DNA from: Roseibium litorale
GTDB lineage: Bacteria; Pseudomonadota; Alphaproteobacteria; Rhizobiales; Stappiaceae
Reading direction: 5' to 3'
Length of the DNA stretch: 64,000 nt
Assembly: GCF_014842915.1 (NCBI RefSeq)
Contig: NZ_JACYXI010000005.1
Location: 186,001 to 250,000, forward strand
Part shown: positions 12,366 through 21,336 of the stretch, piece after piece
Numbering within the stretch: position 1 is the stretch's first letter
How the letters are laid out: every line of letters begins with the position of its first letter
Notes under the pieces: generated by a model
What the model saw: the letters and a program-made list of their open reading frames with translations, nothing else
Told to the model about the DNA's origin: nothing
Databases searched by the model: none
Made by a program: the position numbers and the translations under genes

Positions 12366-12597
12366 TTAGAGTGTGTCAGTCCGTTATACGGGGTTCCGGG
12401 CAGCATTCAACTCAACAGGAGCACCGGGGGAAAACCTTGGAAAACTCTTGGCTTCCCGCGTGGTTGGCCGGGCTCTGCTCCCTCCTCCCGGAGAGGCTCT
12501 TTCAGCTCCATTGTTTCAAGAAAACAGAAGCATTAATCGCAAATTAACCACTCAAGCCTCTTCCTGACTTCCGGGGGCACTTTGAAGGACATTGATC

Positions 12598-12777
12598 ATG
12601 AATGTCGGAAGTGTTGGAAGTGGGGCAACTGCTCAGCAAATCAGCCGGTTTTCTTCAAACGAAATGAAGGAGGGACCGGGTCCGGACAAGATCAACGACC
12701 ATGATGCGGATGACCTGGGCGCAGCTTCGGCTCCAGCTCCCAAGGGCACCGGAACGCTCGTTGACATAACCGTCTAA
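12598..12777 (+). CDS. Small hypothetical protein (59 aa)
   Basis: A 59-aa polar protein (MNVGSVGSGATAQQIS...) with a Ser/Gly/Ala-rich N-terminus, an acidic middle (KINDHDADD) and a Pro/Ala-rich C-terminus ending KGTGTLVDITV. No signal peptide or membrane segment. A GAAGGA ribosome-binding site lies 8 bases before the ATG. It is opposite in strand to the flanking gyrB and recF. Function unknown; I recall similar short KGTGxxVD-ending proteins in Rhizobiales but cannot verify it here. Confidence 0.6.
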   Translation: MNVGSVGSGATAQQISRFSSNEMKEGPGPDKINDHDADDLGAASAPAPKGTGTLVDITV

Positions 12778-12792
12778 GCCGCCTCACGAAAT

Positions 12793-13935
12793 CTACTCGA
12801 CCGGGTCGCGCACCGCTATTCCGCCCTGTGCGATCCGGAAGATTTCCCCCCGGTCTGGCAACCCCGCGAACAGGGCCTTGTCCGTTCCGGTCATGAACAC
12901 CTGCCCGCCCAGCCCCTGCAGCTTGTCGAAAAGGGCCTTGCGCCGGCCCGGATCCAGGTGCGCCGCGACTTCATCCAGCAGCAGAACCGGTTTCATCCCG
13001 CTGACCTGCGCTGTCAGCTCCGCATGGGCGAGAACGAGACCGATCAGCAGCGCCTTCTGCTCACCAGTTGAAGATTGAGAAGCCGGCATATCCTTGGCCG
13101 CATGCCGGACCTGAAGATCAGACAGATGTGGTCCTGTCAGCGTCCGGCCAGCCGCCCGGTCCCGGCCCCGCCCCTCTTCAAGCCATTCGCGGTAAAGATC
13201 TTCCCGGTCGAGTGCGCTCAGACCAACGGTTCCCGTCTCGAAACTCCCCTCAAGGGCCAGTTTCGCTACGGGAAAGGGCAATCCGCTCTCCGCCTGAACC
13301 CGCACGGTCTCGCCAAGCAGGCTGACCGTCTCATTACGGGCGATGGACACAGCCGTCCCCAGTTCGGCAACCTGCGTTTCGATGGCAGAGAGATAGGCGG
13401 CACTCCCTCCCTGATCGAGCAGCCGGTTCCGCTGACGCAGAGCCTTCTCGAAATCTGCGACCCTGCGGCCGTGACCGGGATCGAGCGACAGGGTCAGGCG
13501 GTCCAGAAACCGCCGGCGGTCGCCTGCAGGGCCGGTGAACAGCCCATCCATGGCCGGCACCAGCCAGAGAACACGCATGAAGTCGAGCAAAGCTTCGGAA
13601 CTGCGCGCATCTTCGCCATCGATACGCACGCGCCTTCCGGCTTCTCCCGGCGTCAGGCCCGTTCCAATCCTTGTGTCGAGATCATTGCGCAGCATGCAGG
13701 CCGAAACGCTCCAGCCGCCCGGCCCATCAATACGCGCAACATCCGAGATGACCGCACGGCGCAACCCGCGCCCTGCGGTCAAAAAAGAAATCGCTTCAAG
13801 GATATTTGTCTTGCCGATGCCGTTGTCGCCGACAAATGCAACCAGCTGTCCAGTGAAGGCCAGATCGAGGCGTGCGTAGTTCCGGAAGTCGGTCAATGTC
13901 AGGCGGGTCAACCCCGCCTGCGTCCAATCAGACAT
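12793..13935 (-). CDS. recF: DNA replication and repair protein RecF
   Basis: SMC-like ATPase that helps load RecA at ssDNA gaps. The 380-aa product has Walker A in VAFVGDNGIGKTNILEAI, the LLLDEVAAHLD Walker B region with adjacent signature (STGEQKALLIGL), and the LTDFRNYARLDL N-terminus typical of RecF. It lies downstream of dnaN on the same strand, 33 bp apart. Confidence 0.95.
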   Translation of the reverse strand: MSDWTQAGLTRLTLTDFRNYARLDLAFTGQLVAFVGDNGIGKTNILEAISFLTAGRGLRRAVISDVARIDGPGGWSVSACMLRNDLDTRIGTGLTPGEAGRRVRIDGEDARSSEALLDFMRVLWLVPAMDGLFTGPAGDRRRFLDRLTLSLDPGHGRRVADFEKALRQRNRLLDQGGSAAYLSAIETQVAELGTAVSIARNETVSLLGETVRVQAESGLPFPVAKLALEGSFETGTVGLSALDREDLYREWLEEGRGRDRAAGRTLTGPHLSDLQVRHAAKDMPASQSSTGEQKALLIGLVLAHAELTAQVSGMKPVLLLDEVAAHLDPGRRKALFDKLQGLGGQVFMTGTDKALFAGLPDRGEIFRIAQGGIAVRDPVE

Positions 13936-13968
13936 GATACCTCATCCAGAAACGTGCGCCGGTCCGCC

Positions 13969-15087
13969 TCAGACGCGCATCGGCATCAGGACAAAGATGC
14001 AATCATCGATCGTGTTGTCCTGGATCAGCGTCGGGGAACCGGAATCCGCAAGACGGAACAGGGCCGTATCACTGGTGAGCTGATTGGCGATATCCAGGAG
14101 GTAACGGGAGTTGAACCCGATCTCAAGCGGCGTGGACTCGTACTCGACGGCCAGTTCTTCCGTCGCACTGCCTGAATCCGGATTGTTGACCGCCAGAACC
14201 ATCCGGCCCTCGGACAGCGACAGCTTCACCGCACGGCCACGTTCTGATGAAATGGTCGACACACGGTCCACCGCTTCCTTGAACTCATCGCGGTCAACCC
14301 GCATTTCCTTGTCATTGCCCTGCGGGATGACGCGGCCATAGTCCGGAAAAGTGCCGTCGATCAGCTTGGACGTCAGCACCACTGCGCCGGTGGTGATGCG
14401 GATTTTCGTTTCCGACAGCTCAATCTGCACATTCGCATCCGGCGTCTCCAACAGCTTCTGGATTTCGCCAACCGTCTTGCGCGGCACGATCACGCCCGGC
14501 ATACCCATGGAACCTGAGGGTGCCGTCACTTCTGCCTGGGCCAGACGGTGGCCGTCGGTTGCAACCGCACGGAAGCGCGGCCCCTTGGCCCCGTCGACCG
14601 AATGCATATAGATGCCGTTGAGATAATAACGGGTCTCTTCCGTCGAGATTGCGAACTGTGTGGTATCGATCAGCTTGCGGAACTCGGCGGCCGTCAGCGA
14701 GAAGCCGTGGCTGAATTCGCCAGCGGTCAAATCCGGGAAATCGGTTTCCGGCAGCATCTGCAGCGAGAAACGGGACCGCCCTGCCCTGATTTCCAGCGTC
14801 GCATTGTCACTGGTGGTTTCCAGAACGACCTGCGAGCCATCCGGCAGCTTGCGCACGATGTCATAGATCATATGGGCCGGAACGGTGGTCGCACCGCCCA
14901 TTTCCACCATAGCCGGCACGGTTTCCACGATTTCCAGATCAAGGTCCGTCGCCTTGAGCTGCAAAGCACCACCTTCGGCGCGCAGCAGGACGTTCGACAG
15001 GATCGGAATGGTGTTACGGCGCTCGACAACCCGGTGTACATGGGTCAGGGACTTGAGGAGGTCGGTCCGCTCGAGGGTCGCTTTCAT
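13969..15087 (-). CDS. dnaN: DNA polymerase III subunit beta (sliding clamp)
   Basis: Ring-shaped processivity clamp of Pol III. The 372-aa product begins MKATLERTDLLKSLTHVHRVVERRNTIPIL and ends in the family's CIFVLMPMRV, with the usual three-domain length. The ATG at 15087 was chosen over upstream in-frame starts because the resulting N-terminus matches DnaN exactly. It lies between dnaA (upstream) and recF on the same strand. Confidence 0.97.
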   Translation of the reverse strand: MKATLERTDLLKSLTHVHRVVERRNTIPILSNVLLRAEGGALQLKATDLDLEIVETVPAMVEMGGATTVPAHMIYDIVRKLPDGSQVVLETTSDNATLEIRAGRSRFSLQMLPETDFPDLTAGEFSHGFSLTAAEFRKLIDTTQFAISTEETRYYLNGIYMHSVDGAKGPRFRAVATDGHRLAQAEVTAPSGSMGMPGVIVPRKTVGEIQKLLETPDANVQIELSETKIRITTGAVVLTSKLIDGTFPDYGRVIPQGNDKEMRVDRDEFKEAVDRVSTISSERGRAVKLSLSEGRMVLAVNNPDSGSATEELAVEYESTPLEIGFNSRYLLDIANQLTSDTALFRLADSGSPTLIQDNTIDDCIFVLMPMRV

Positions 15088-15194
15088 ACGCAATGTCCGT
15101 ACTTGAGATGTCCGGGAAGACCTCCCGGCGCATGGAACTCTAGGCGCTTCCTCGAAGGGAAGCGGGGTTGAAGACACTGCCCGGAATGGGTTTG

Positions 15195-15229
15195 AAAAGC
15201 AAGAGGGGCGCCCCGAAAGACGCCCCTCT
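15195..15229 (-). terminator. Terminator after dnaA
   Basis: A 9-bp inverted repeat (AGAGGGGCG at 15202-15210, CGCCCCTCT at 15221-15229) lies 37 bp past the dnaA stop. On the minus strand it is followed by TTGCTTTTC. It separates dnaA from dnaN, so dnaN probably has its own promoter or receives read-through. Confidence 0.65.
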
Positions 15230-15265
15230 CAAACTGTTAAATTCCCGCAGTAAACCTTTGAAGGC

Positions 15266-16747
15266 TCACGCGTCGAGCATGCGCTTCAGCAGCTCCAGCT
15301 CCTGAGCCAGTGCGTTGTCGGCACGGGCCATTTCCTCGATCTTGCGCACGGCATGAAGCACCGTGGTGTGATCGCGGTTGCCAAAGCGGCGGCCTATTTC
15401 CGGCAGGGACCGCGGCGTCATGACCTTTGCCAAATACATGGCGATTTGACGCGGGCGCACGATGGTGCGGGTCCGGCGTGCAGACAGGAGATCCGCCTTG
15501 GTCACGTTGTAGTGCTTGGACACAACGCGCTGGATATCCTCGATCTTCACACGGCGCGGCTCGCTGGACCGGATCAGGTCACGGAGGGTCATCTCCGCCA
15601 TTTCCTGCGTGATCGGCTGATTGGTCAGCTGATTGTGGGCCACGAGGCGGTTCAGCGCACCTTCCAGATCCCGGCCCGACGAGACGACATGGCGCGCCAC
15701 GAAGTCCAGAACCGTATCCGGCACTTCAAAGTTCGGATAGCTGCGCTGCGCCAGATGAACACGTGCGGACAGGATGTTGCGGCGGAGCGAGAAGTCCGGC
15801 TCATGGATGCCGACAACAAGGCCGCCTGACAGGCGTGAGCGGACCCGGTCATCCAGGGTATCCAGTTCCGAAGGGGCGCGGTCGGCCGCCACGATGACCT
15901 GACGGGCACCGTCGATCAGCGCATTCAGCGTATGACAGAACTCCTGCTGAACCTGCTTGCCATGCAGGAACTGCATGTCATCGATCAGAAGGAGATCAAT
16001 CGTGCGCAGGGTTTCCTTGAACGCCAAGGCAGACTGCGCCTTCAGGGCAGACACAAAGCGGTACATGAAGTGCTCGGCGGTGAGGTAAAGCACCTTGCGG
16101 CCGGACGCACGCGTCTTCGCGGCAACCGCCTGCATCAGGTGGGTCTTACCCAACCCGACCGAAGCATGCAGATAAAGCGGATTGAACGTCACCGTTCCGC
16201 CGGACGCGACCTGACGGGCAGCGGCCAGCGCCAGTCCGTTGGATTCACCTTCGACAAACGTCTCGAACGTGTATTTCGGGTCAAGCGCCGCGCCCTGCAG
16301 GATGTCCCTGCTGACCTCGGATACGCTTTCCCCGCGGCCGAGAGCCGCCGTTGCCGCCTGAGCGGCCGCAACCGGATTGCTGTTGTCGGAAAACCCGTCG
16401 AGGCGCTGTTCGACCGCTGCGATCTTCGGGCGCTGAGGAGCCGCGATACCGGCCTTGACCGGAGCGGACACCTGCCGCGGGCGCACCGCACCGCGCACAG
16501 TCAGCTCGATCTTGTGAACGTTCTCGCATTCACCCTTCCACAGACCCATCAGACGCTCATTGTAGTGGGATTGAATCCACTGCTTGAGAAACCGGGTCGG
16601 GACAGACAGGCGCACAGTGCCTTCTGCATGCTCTTCCAAATCAACACGTGCGAACCAGCTGGAAAAGACATCGTCACCAAGTTCCGCGCGGAGCCGCTTT
16701 TTCACACGGTTCCAGTGTTCGGAGCCGCTTGTCTCCTGAACCTGCAT
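15266..16747 (-). CDS. dnaA: Chromosomal replication initiator protein DnaA
   Basis: AAA+ initiator that binds DnaA boxes and melts oriC. The 493-aa product shows the N-terminal interaction domain ([21 protein letters not shown]), Walker A in [16 protein letters not shown], Walker [12 protein letters not shown], and the C-terminal DNA-binding signature [17 protein letters not shown]. Length is normal for alphaproteobacteria. I saw no TTATCCACA-type box cluster in the flanking non-coding DNA. This fits the Rhizobiales habit of having oriC elsewhere (hemE region). Confidence 0.98.
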   Translation of the reverse strand: MQVQETSGSEHWNRVKKRLRAELGDDVFSSWFARVDLEEHAEGTVRLSVPTRFLKQWIQSHYNERLMGLWKGECENVHKIELTVRGAVRPRQVSAPVKAGIAAPQRPKIAAVEQRLDGFSDNSNPVAAAQAATAALGRGESVSEVSRDILQGAALDPKYTFETFVEGESNGLALAAARQVASGGTVTFNPLYLHASVGLGKTHLMQAVAAKTRASGRKVLYLTAEHFMYRFVSALKAQSALAFKETLRTIDLLLIDDMQFLHGKQVQQEFCHTLNALIDGARQVIVAADRAPSELDTLDDRVRSRLSGGLVVGIHEPDFSLRRNILSARVHLAQRSYPNFEVPDTVLDFVARHVVSSGRDLEGALNRLVAHNQLTNQPITQEMAEMTLRDLIRSSEPRRVKIEDIQRVVSKHYNVTKADLLSARRTRTIVRPRQIAMYLAKVMTPRSLPEIGRRFGNRDHTTVLHAVRKIEEMARADNALAQELELLKRMLDA

Positions 16748-16893
16748 TTCTTCCGCCTCCTGTTTAAAGAGCGATCCGCCACAGCCGCTCTTTGGCTTAA
16801 CGCTGCTTTAGCAGCTATTATATGTCCCGAATGGGACGGTTATGAGATCGGCAGGCTTTTGGCCGCCGGTATTTCCCGCAAAGCTGCTGGGTA

Positions 16894-17325
16894 TTAAGAC
16901 AGGGTCCGGAACACCCTGGTGGCCCTCGCTCCGGGCTGCGTTCCCCGATGGCCCCCAGCATCCAGAGGTCCTTCGAAACCGCCTTCAATGTTAAAGCAAT
17001 TGGCGTAACCGGCCTGCGTCATGGCGATTGCCGCAGCTTGGCCCCGTACGCCGGAGCGGCACAAAAAATCGATTAGAGCCGTCTGGTCAAGCCTTTTCTC
17101 GGACATTTTTTTGACCATCTGGCCAACAAAACCGTTGACATGCAGCACAGACAGCAAACCCGCCACTCCGGCAAATTTACATCCACCGTGGGTGCTCACG
17201 CCAGCCAGAACAGCCCGATGTGCTTGCGGCAAATTTCCACCGGCGGCCTGCGGATCCGCATCGCCGTCACAACATCCTGAATTTTGCACAAGTGCCCCCT
17301 TCGCAACAGCAAAAGCTGTTACCAA
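16894..17325 (-). pseudogene. Decayed rhodanese-like sulfurtransferase
   Basis: The segment FLCRSGVRGQAAA...GYANCFNIEGGFEGPLDAGGHRGT is plainly the C-terminal half of a rhodanese domain, including the active-site Cys. Upstream, the motif usually read as VLVDVRTxAEWxFVGVPDL is recognisable only as VLAGVSTHGGCKFAGVAGL. The following stretch (normally a WQ..P segment) appears deleted, and the C-terminal GWKxxGLPWR motif has become GARATRVFR. There is no in-frame stop, but no good ATG or ribosome-binding site either. It looks like a gene decaying by substitutions and a small deletion. A divergent functional protein cannot be excluded. Confidence 0.5.
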
Positions 17326-17932
17326 CTTTATTCTTTTTTTCTGAGAACTTCAGCCGGAACTAGATATGACCAACAATAGCAATGAGTACATTTTCGTATT
17401 CATTACCAGTCCATCTTTGAAAAACTTCTGATCTATTTATTGTCATTGTGATCATAATTTACCCAGATGGTTTTTTTCTTTTTTTCCCTCACCAGACCTT
17501 TCGGCCAGCCGGTGAAATAAACATATACAGCCCCCTCAGGGTGGGCAACAGCCCCCACTCAACAAATGTCTGGCGGCAGAAAAAGCGCCGTCGCGTAACC
17601 CTGCGCCTCCCTCTATCCAAGGGGGCGGCAAATGCCTTTTACCTCAGGGATTTTCCCCGCACGAACCACCGGAAAACGCCATAAGCTGGGAGCCGGAAAA
17701 AAATGAATCAAGTTCGACCTTGACTCGGCCAGAATCTCCAACGCGGCCAACCGCACCAGGCAACCTATCGCCAACCCATTGTTTTCTTTAAACTAACTGT
17801 GACAAGGTACAAGGTACGGAAAAGCCACTATTTTGCTGACTGAATTAACGGAGCAGCACGCCTTTCAATTGCCAGGCTAAAAAAAAACCCGGCCTGCGGC
17901 CGGGTTTTCATCACAACTCACGCACACGTTAA
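17326..17932. other. Non-coding region between rhodanese remnant and rpsT
   Basis: About 600 bp without a convincing gene. It has AT-rich and pyrimidine-run sequence near 17,320-17,520. No DnaA-box cluster was seen. Its right end contains the rpsT terminator at 17,884-17,908. Confidence 0.6.
17884..17908 (-). terminator. Rho-independent terminator of rpsT
   Basis: A perfect 11-bp stem (AAAACCCGGCC / GGCCGGGTTTT, 3-base loop) is followed on the minus strand by a continuing T-run, 24 bp after the rpsT stop. Confidence 0.92.
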
Positions 17933-18199
17933 TTATGCGCTAATTGCCTTCACGCGCGCGTTCAGACGGGATACCTTGCGGGCGGCCGTGTTGGCGTGAA
18001 GAACGCCCTTGGTCGCAGCACGCATGATCTCCGGCTGAGCTGCCTGCAAAGCGGCATTCGCTGCGGCCTGGTCACCGGAAGCGATCGCTTCCTCTACCTT
18101 GCGCAAAAACGTCCGCACGCGGCTCCGGCGAGCTTTGTTCGTGGCCGTCCGGCGGGCAATCTTGCGGGCCGCCTTCTTGGCCGAGGGTGTATTGGCCAT
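17933..18199 (-). CDS. rpsT: 30S ribosomal protein S20
   Basis: Small-subunit 16S rRNA-binding protein S20. The 88-aa lysine/arginine/alanine-rich product begins [17 protein letters not shown] and has the family's [22 protein letters not shown] ending. It is single-gene transcribed, with a strong terminator. Its position upstream of dnaA is typical for Rhizobiales. Confidence 0.97.
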   Translation of the reverse strand: MANTPSAKKAARKIARRTATNKARRSRVRTFLRKVEEAIASGDQAAANAALQAAQPEIMRAATKGVLHANTAARKVSRLNARVKAISA

Positions 18200-18522
18200 G
18201 GGCTCAATCCTGATCCGTAGGTGGAACTAATGTCCAGGTTATACCGGGGACACCCTCTGCCTAAGCGGAAGCGCACCCGATCGAAAACGACGGCGGCGAG
18301 TAGCCCCGCCACCGGTTGGGCGCACTGTATAAAGCGGACCCCTGGCAACGTCAATGGCCTAGATGAGATTCCCATTCTTTCGTCACCCCCCGTTAGACGA
18401 TGCCATTGGCAGCAATCAGCCGAGGCACCGGGAACACTTCAGAGCTGAGCAGAAGTTTGCGCGTTGTTTCGTCCTTCGAGGGTAAATCTCCGCAAGGAAG
18501 GAAGAGTTCTATATTCATAAAG

Positions 18523-18552
18523 TTGAAATTTGATAGATCAGAGCGATATATT
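18523..18552 (+). promoter_or_regulatory. Candidate sigma-70-type promoter
   Basis: TTGAAA (18523-18528) and TATATT (18547-18552) are spaced by 18 bp. Each is one mismatch from the housekeeping consensus, in an AT-rich patch pointing toward the hairpin terminator at 18,656. No gene lies between, which suggests an untranslated transcript. Confidence 0.5.
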
Positions 18553-18558
18553 TCAGCC

Positions 18559-18686
18559 TCATTGTATTTTTTCAGAAAGCCGAGGATGACACCGTTGGCA
18601 ATTCAATGTATAAATGAAGTGTGGTCGATGGGGCCACGTGCACTAAAACTTTTACCGCGCGGTCCTTAGGGACCCGCGTTTTTTTG
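18559..18686 (+). ncRNA. Candidate small RNA (about 125 nt)
   Basis: Bounded upstream by a consensus-like promoter and downstream by a Rho-independent terminator: a stem around 18,656-18,678 (GGTCC-TTAG-GGACC extended by CGC/GCG across one bulge), then seven T's. The interval contains no plausible ORF but has further pairing potential (GTGG...GCCAC near 18,621-18,637). The end points are inferred from promoter spacing and the T-run. It could also be the 3' end of a longer leaderless transcript. Family not recognised. Confidence 0.45.
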
Positions 18687-19070
18687 TTTAAAGCACTTTC
18701 AGCAAAGCCCTCCAGCCGAGGCATGTGGCCCAGCGGCGCCCAATCGCTTCCAGAGCGGCATCCGCTCCGAAGTGAAAGCCCGTAACGGCTCGCCAGACCG
18801 GAGCCCGGCGTCTTCTGCGCCAGCCCACTCCTGCTTGAAAACAAACCCGGTTCCCAGCGCCGCAGTGGCATGCGGACCCGATCCCCGGACACGCTTCCTC
18901 TTCCTTCCAGCACATTTCCTCCTGTCATGCCCTATGTCATCCAGGCCGTGTGCCTTGCACCCCGGACAATCCGGTTGAACTTGTCCAAAAGCGCAAGAAA
19001 GGAATTGAAGCCGCCATTCCAATCGGCTATCAGGGGCTTCTATCCGACCGGTACCACCGGATCGTGGCAC
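18687..19070. other. Non-coding region before tRNA-Arg
   Basis: About 380 bp with no convincing gene on either strand. Open frames here are low-complexity, Arg/Ser/Gly-rich, and continue through the tRNA gene, so I regard them as chance. The tRNA promoter presumably lies here, but I did not identify it. Confidence 0.5.
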
Positions 19071-19147
19071 GCACCCGTAGCTCAGCTGGATAGAGTACTG
19101 CCCTCCGAAGGCAGGGGTCACAGGTTCGAATCCTGTCGGGTGCGCCA
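19071..19147 (+). tRNA. tRNA-Arg (anticodon CCG)
   Basis: A complete cloverleaf of 77 bases. The acceptor stem GCACCCG pairs with CGGGTGC. The D arm is followed by anticodon stem CTGCC/GGCAG around loop CTCCGAA (anticodon CCG), T arm ACAGG-TTCGAAT-CCTGT, and an encoded CCA. Its 3' end is part of a 12-bp sequence repeated at 40,300-40,311, so it is the likely integration site of the adjoining island. The gene remains intact. Confidence 0.97.
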
Positions 19148-19150
19148 TTT
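19139..19150 (+). repeat. Putative attL (12-bp direct repeat, left copy)
   Basis: GGTGCGCCATTT covers the last nine bases of tRNA-Arg including CCA plus three T's. An exact copy occurs at 40,300-40,311 in the same orientation. Confidence 0.55.
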
Positions 19151-19173
19151 TATCTCTTGTCCGATCCGGAGAG

Positions 19174-20440
19174 ATAGGTAACGGTTTGTGCCGGAGACAT
19201 GGGTTACAACCTCGTGCCGGACGGGTTGTCGATTGTCTGTAGTGTTTTCTGCTCCTGGTCGATGTATCCCAGATCATAGCTCATGAAGCTAATCAGCCAA
19301 ATTTCATCCTCCACTTCCTTGATGCCAAGCTTCTGACCTGCTAGCACGGTGGAGACGTTGATCTTCTTGCGATGCATGCAGATCCGCCCGCAGGCGGTGA
19401 CCAGGGCGTCCCGGTCGTGGAAGGGATAATCCAGGTCCGGCAGGCCCTGATAAGGCCTTTGTGAGGACTTTTAGACCTCCGCGGGTGTCTTCATTGAGAG
19501 CGCTTCATGAGGGCGCTCCTCATTGAATTCCTTAACAAATGCGTCGAACTTGGCCTGCTGCTGAAGACTGTTGATGCCCGGCGGCAGCGTGGCTTCCTTC
19601 TTTAAGGTAAGATGCATGCGCTAATGGCGGCCGTTCTGCTGGGGGTGGCCTGGCTTGATACGCTCGATACCGATACCAAGACGCAACCACCAAACCGACA
19701 GCTTGGACAAGTTGTAGAGCCCGTTCGGCGAGGCAAAGGGCAAGCCGTTGTCCGTACGGATCGCAGCGGGCAATCCGCGCTCTTTGAACAGGGCGAGGAA
19801 GGCCTCGATGACCGGCTTTTCCTTCCTCGAGTCAAAGGCCTCGCAGCTCAGCAGAAAGCGGGACGCGTGGTCGCTGACCGTCAAGGGGTAGCAGGAGTGC
19901 CGGTTGCCCAGCTTGAACTCGCCCTTGAAGTCGGCGGCCCACAGGTCGTTTGGGGCAAGTCCGGCCGAAAGGCGCGTTCCTTCGGCCTTGCTGGCGCGCC
20001 GCCTCTTGCGGGCTCTGCTGACAAGCCCGTGCCGGTCCAGAACAGCATGCACCGTGCTTTGCGCCGGAATACGCATATCGCCGGCCAGCTTGCGCACGGG
20101 CACCTCCCGGATCTTGCGCATACCCCAATCGGGCTTCTCTTTCCGGGTCGCGCCGATCAGACACTCGACCTGCTCCGGCAGCTGGTTGGCGTAACGCACA
20201 GGACGGCGGGACCGGTCGCAAAGCGCCTCCATCCCATCGCGCTAATAGCGGTTTCAGATCTTGTAACCGGTTTTGCGCGAGATTCAGAACTCCCGGCAAA
20301 CCCCACTCATGCCTTCGCCATCTAACAAGCGGGCGACAAAACGAAGACATTCCTCCAGAATAGACACCTCTTGCCACAGCATCGACACCTCCCGAAAACG
20401 GACAGTGTTACCCATCTGGCCGGTAGAAACTGTCACCTAT
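19174..20440 (-). mobile_element. IS481-family insertion sequence remnant
   Basis: The ends form imperfect terminal inverted repeats of about 35 bp. Left 19174-19208 reads ATAGGTAACGGTTTGTGCCGG and onward; the reverse complement of 20406-20440 reads ATAGGTGACAGTTTCTACCGG. Both go on to ATGGGT(T/A)ACA. Between them lies one degenerate transposase frame on the minus strand. The element sits 27 bp from the tRNA gene, immediately inside the island border. Exact outer ends and target duplication are uncertain. Confidence 0.75.
19204..20382 (-). pseudogene. IS481-family DDE transposase, five in-frame stop codons
   Basis: Read straight through, the 393-codon frame matches an IS481-type transposase from start to end: MLWQE..., ISRKTGYK helix-turn-helix, DRSRRPVRYANQLP, APNDLWAADFKGEFKLG with the first Asp, RTDNGLPFASPNG with the second, and IERIKPGHPQQNGRH. 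Then come LTLKKEATLPPG, EFNEERPHEALSMKTPAEV and a C-terminal domain ending at a natural stop at 19204. The frame is interrupted by stops at 20284, 20254, 20242, 19621 and 19471 (leftmost base of each) but has no frameshift. The stop at 19621 replaces the residue after NGRH, where the catalytic Glu of the DDE triad normally stands, so the enzyme is dead. Confidence 0.9.
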
Positions 20441-21336
20441 ATCTAAGGTCGGGCACCAAGAGACGGGCGATCTGATCCCGCCGGGCTCTGCCAGACCTCA
20501 ATGACTGGTCGCTGGCGCGAAGAACCTGGGTAATTGGCGTTGGCCCCACGCGCCTTCAAAAGCTCGAACGACCGCCTTCGCCTTCTTGATTTCCGAGGCT
20601 TTTTTTCAATTGGCGCCTCCTTCATGCAAATTTTATGAGAGAGACCCGTCGGTTATTTGTGACCGGCGGGTCTCGCGCACCTAACAGAATCCAGTAAAGT
20701 TTCGAACGATTCAGAGTGCTTCTAAAAGTTTTAAAATGATTCATTCAAACCTGTGCACCAAGAATGCTCCCACTTGATTTGCTGCAGTTTTGCATCGGGT
20801 TACTCTACAGCCGCAGACTATGTGGCGTATGCGAAAAACCGTGCCCGGCTGATTTCTACGTCAACATTGTATGGCGGTTAGGCACCAATTATGATTGACT
20901 TCCGCGCGATGTTCCCGGCTGCTATAACAGTGACGCACCCCTGAGGTGAACAATACTCACTTTAAAAAATTAACTATCAGGAATTAATCCCAGAATAAAC
21001 AGGGATGAATTATAATTCCGCAAAATAAAATACGCTTATTCCAATATAAATATTCTATCGATAGTTATCACCTATAAGGAATAATCTTAGCAAGAATGAT
21101 GAAACCCTTCGCCACATTCAATTGCATAAAAATATAATACACGTTACAATATGCAAAACAAATCGTAATTTTCACATATGAAATTTTAGCATGTGCTGAC
21201 GTGCGAAAAATTTTCTTTCCGGCGCTGCGGGCAGCAGCCGTGAGCTTGGATCATCTAGCTCGTCGGAAGGGGGAACCTGAAGTATTTTTAGCAGAGCGAC
21301 AATTGGAAGGCATTTTGCTTCTCCGGGAGGGTAGTG
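20441..21336. other. Gene-free, partly AT-rich island segment upstream of the SARP regulator
   Basis: About 900 bp with no convincing gene. Features seen: a 12-bp stem with one G-T pair at 20641-20652/20663-20674 (GAGACCCGTCGG/CCGGCGGGTCTC), and a very AT-rich tract from about 20,940 to 21,200. That tract contains an interrupted inverted repeat, GGAATTAATCCC (20980-20991) against GGGAT and TAATTCC (21002-21019). The AT-rich tract ends just before the SARP gene and may hold its promoter or be a silenced (xenogeneic) region. Confidence 0.5.

Noticed and set aside
16748-17932. oriC in the dnaA-rpsT interval
   Set aside because: No cluster of DnaA-box-like sequences was seen, and Rhizobiales origins are usually elsewhere. 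A systematic box search would be needed to exclude it fully.
18699-19277. Open frame on the minus strand running through tRNA-Arg (contains [12 protein letters not shown]-like sequence)
   Set aside because: This peptide is the familiar artefact of translating the antisense of a tRNA gene. The rest is low-complexity.
20443-20625. 60-codon minus-strand frame, Arg/Lys-rich (KKPRKSRRRRRS)
   Set aside because: No ribosome-binding site or family resemblance. It could be an IS-derived fragment, but I could not support a gene.
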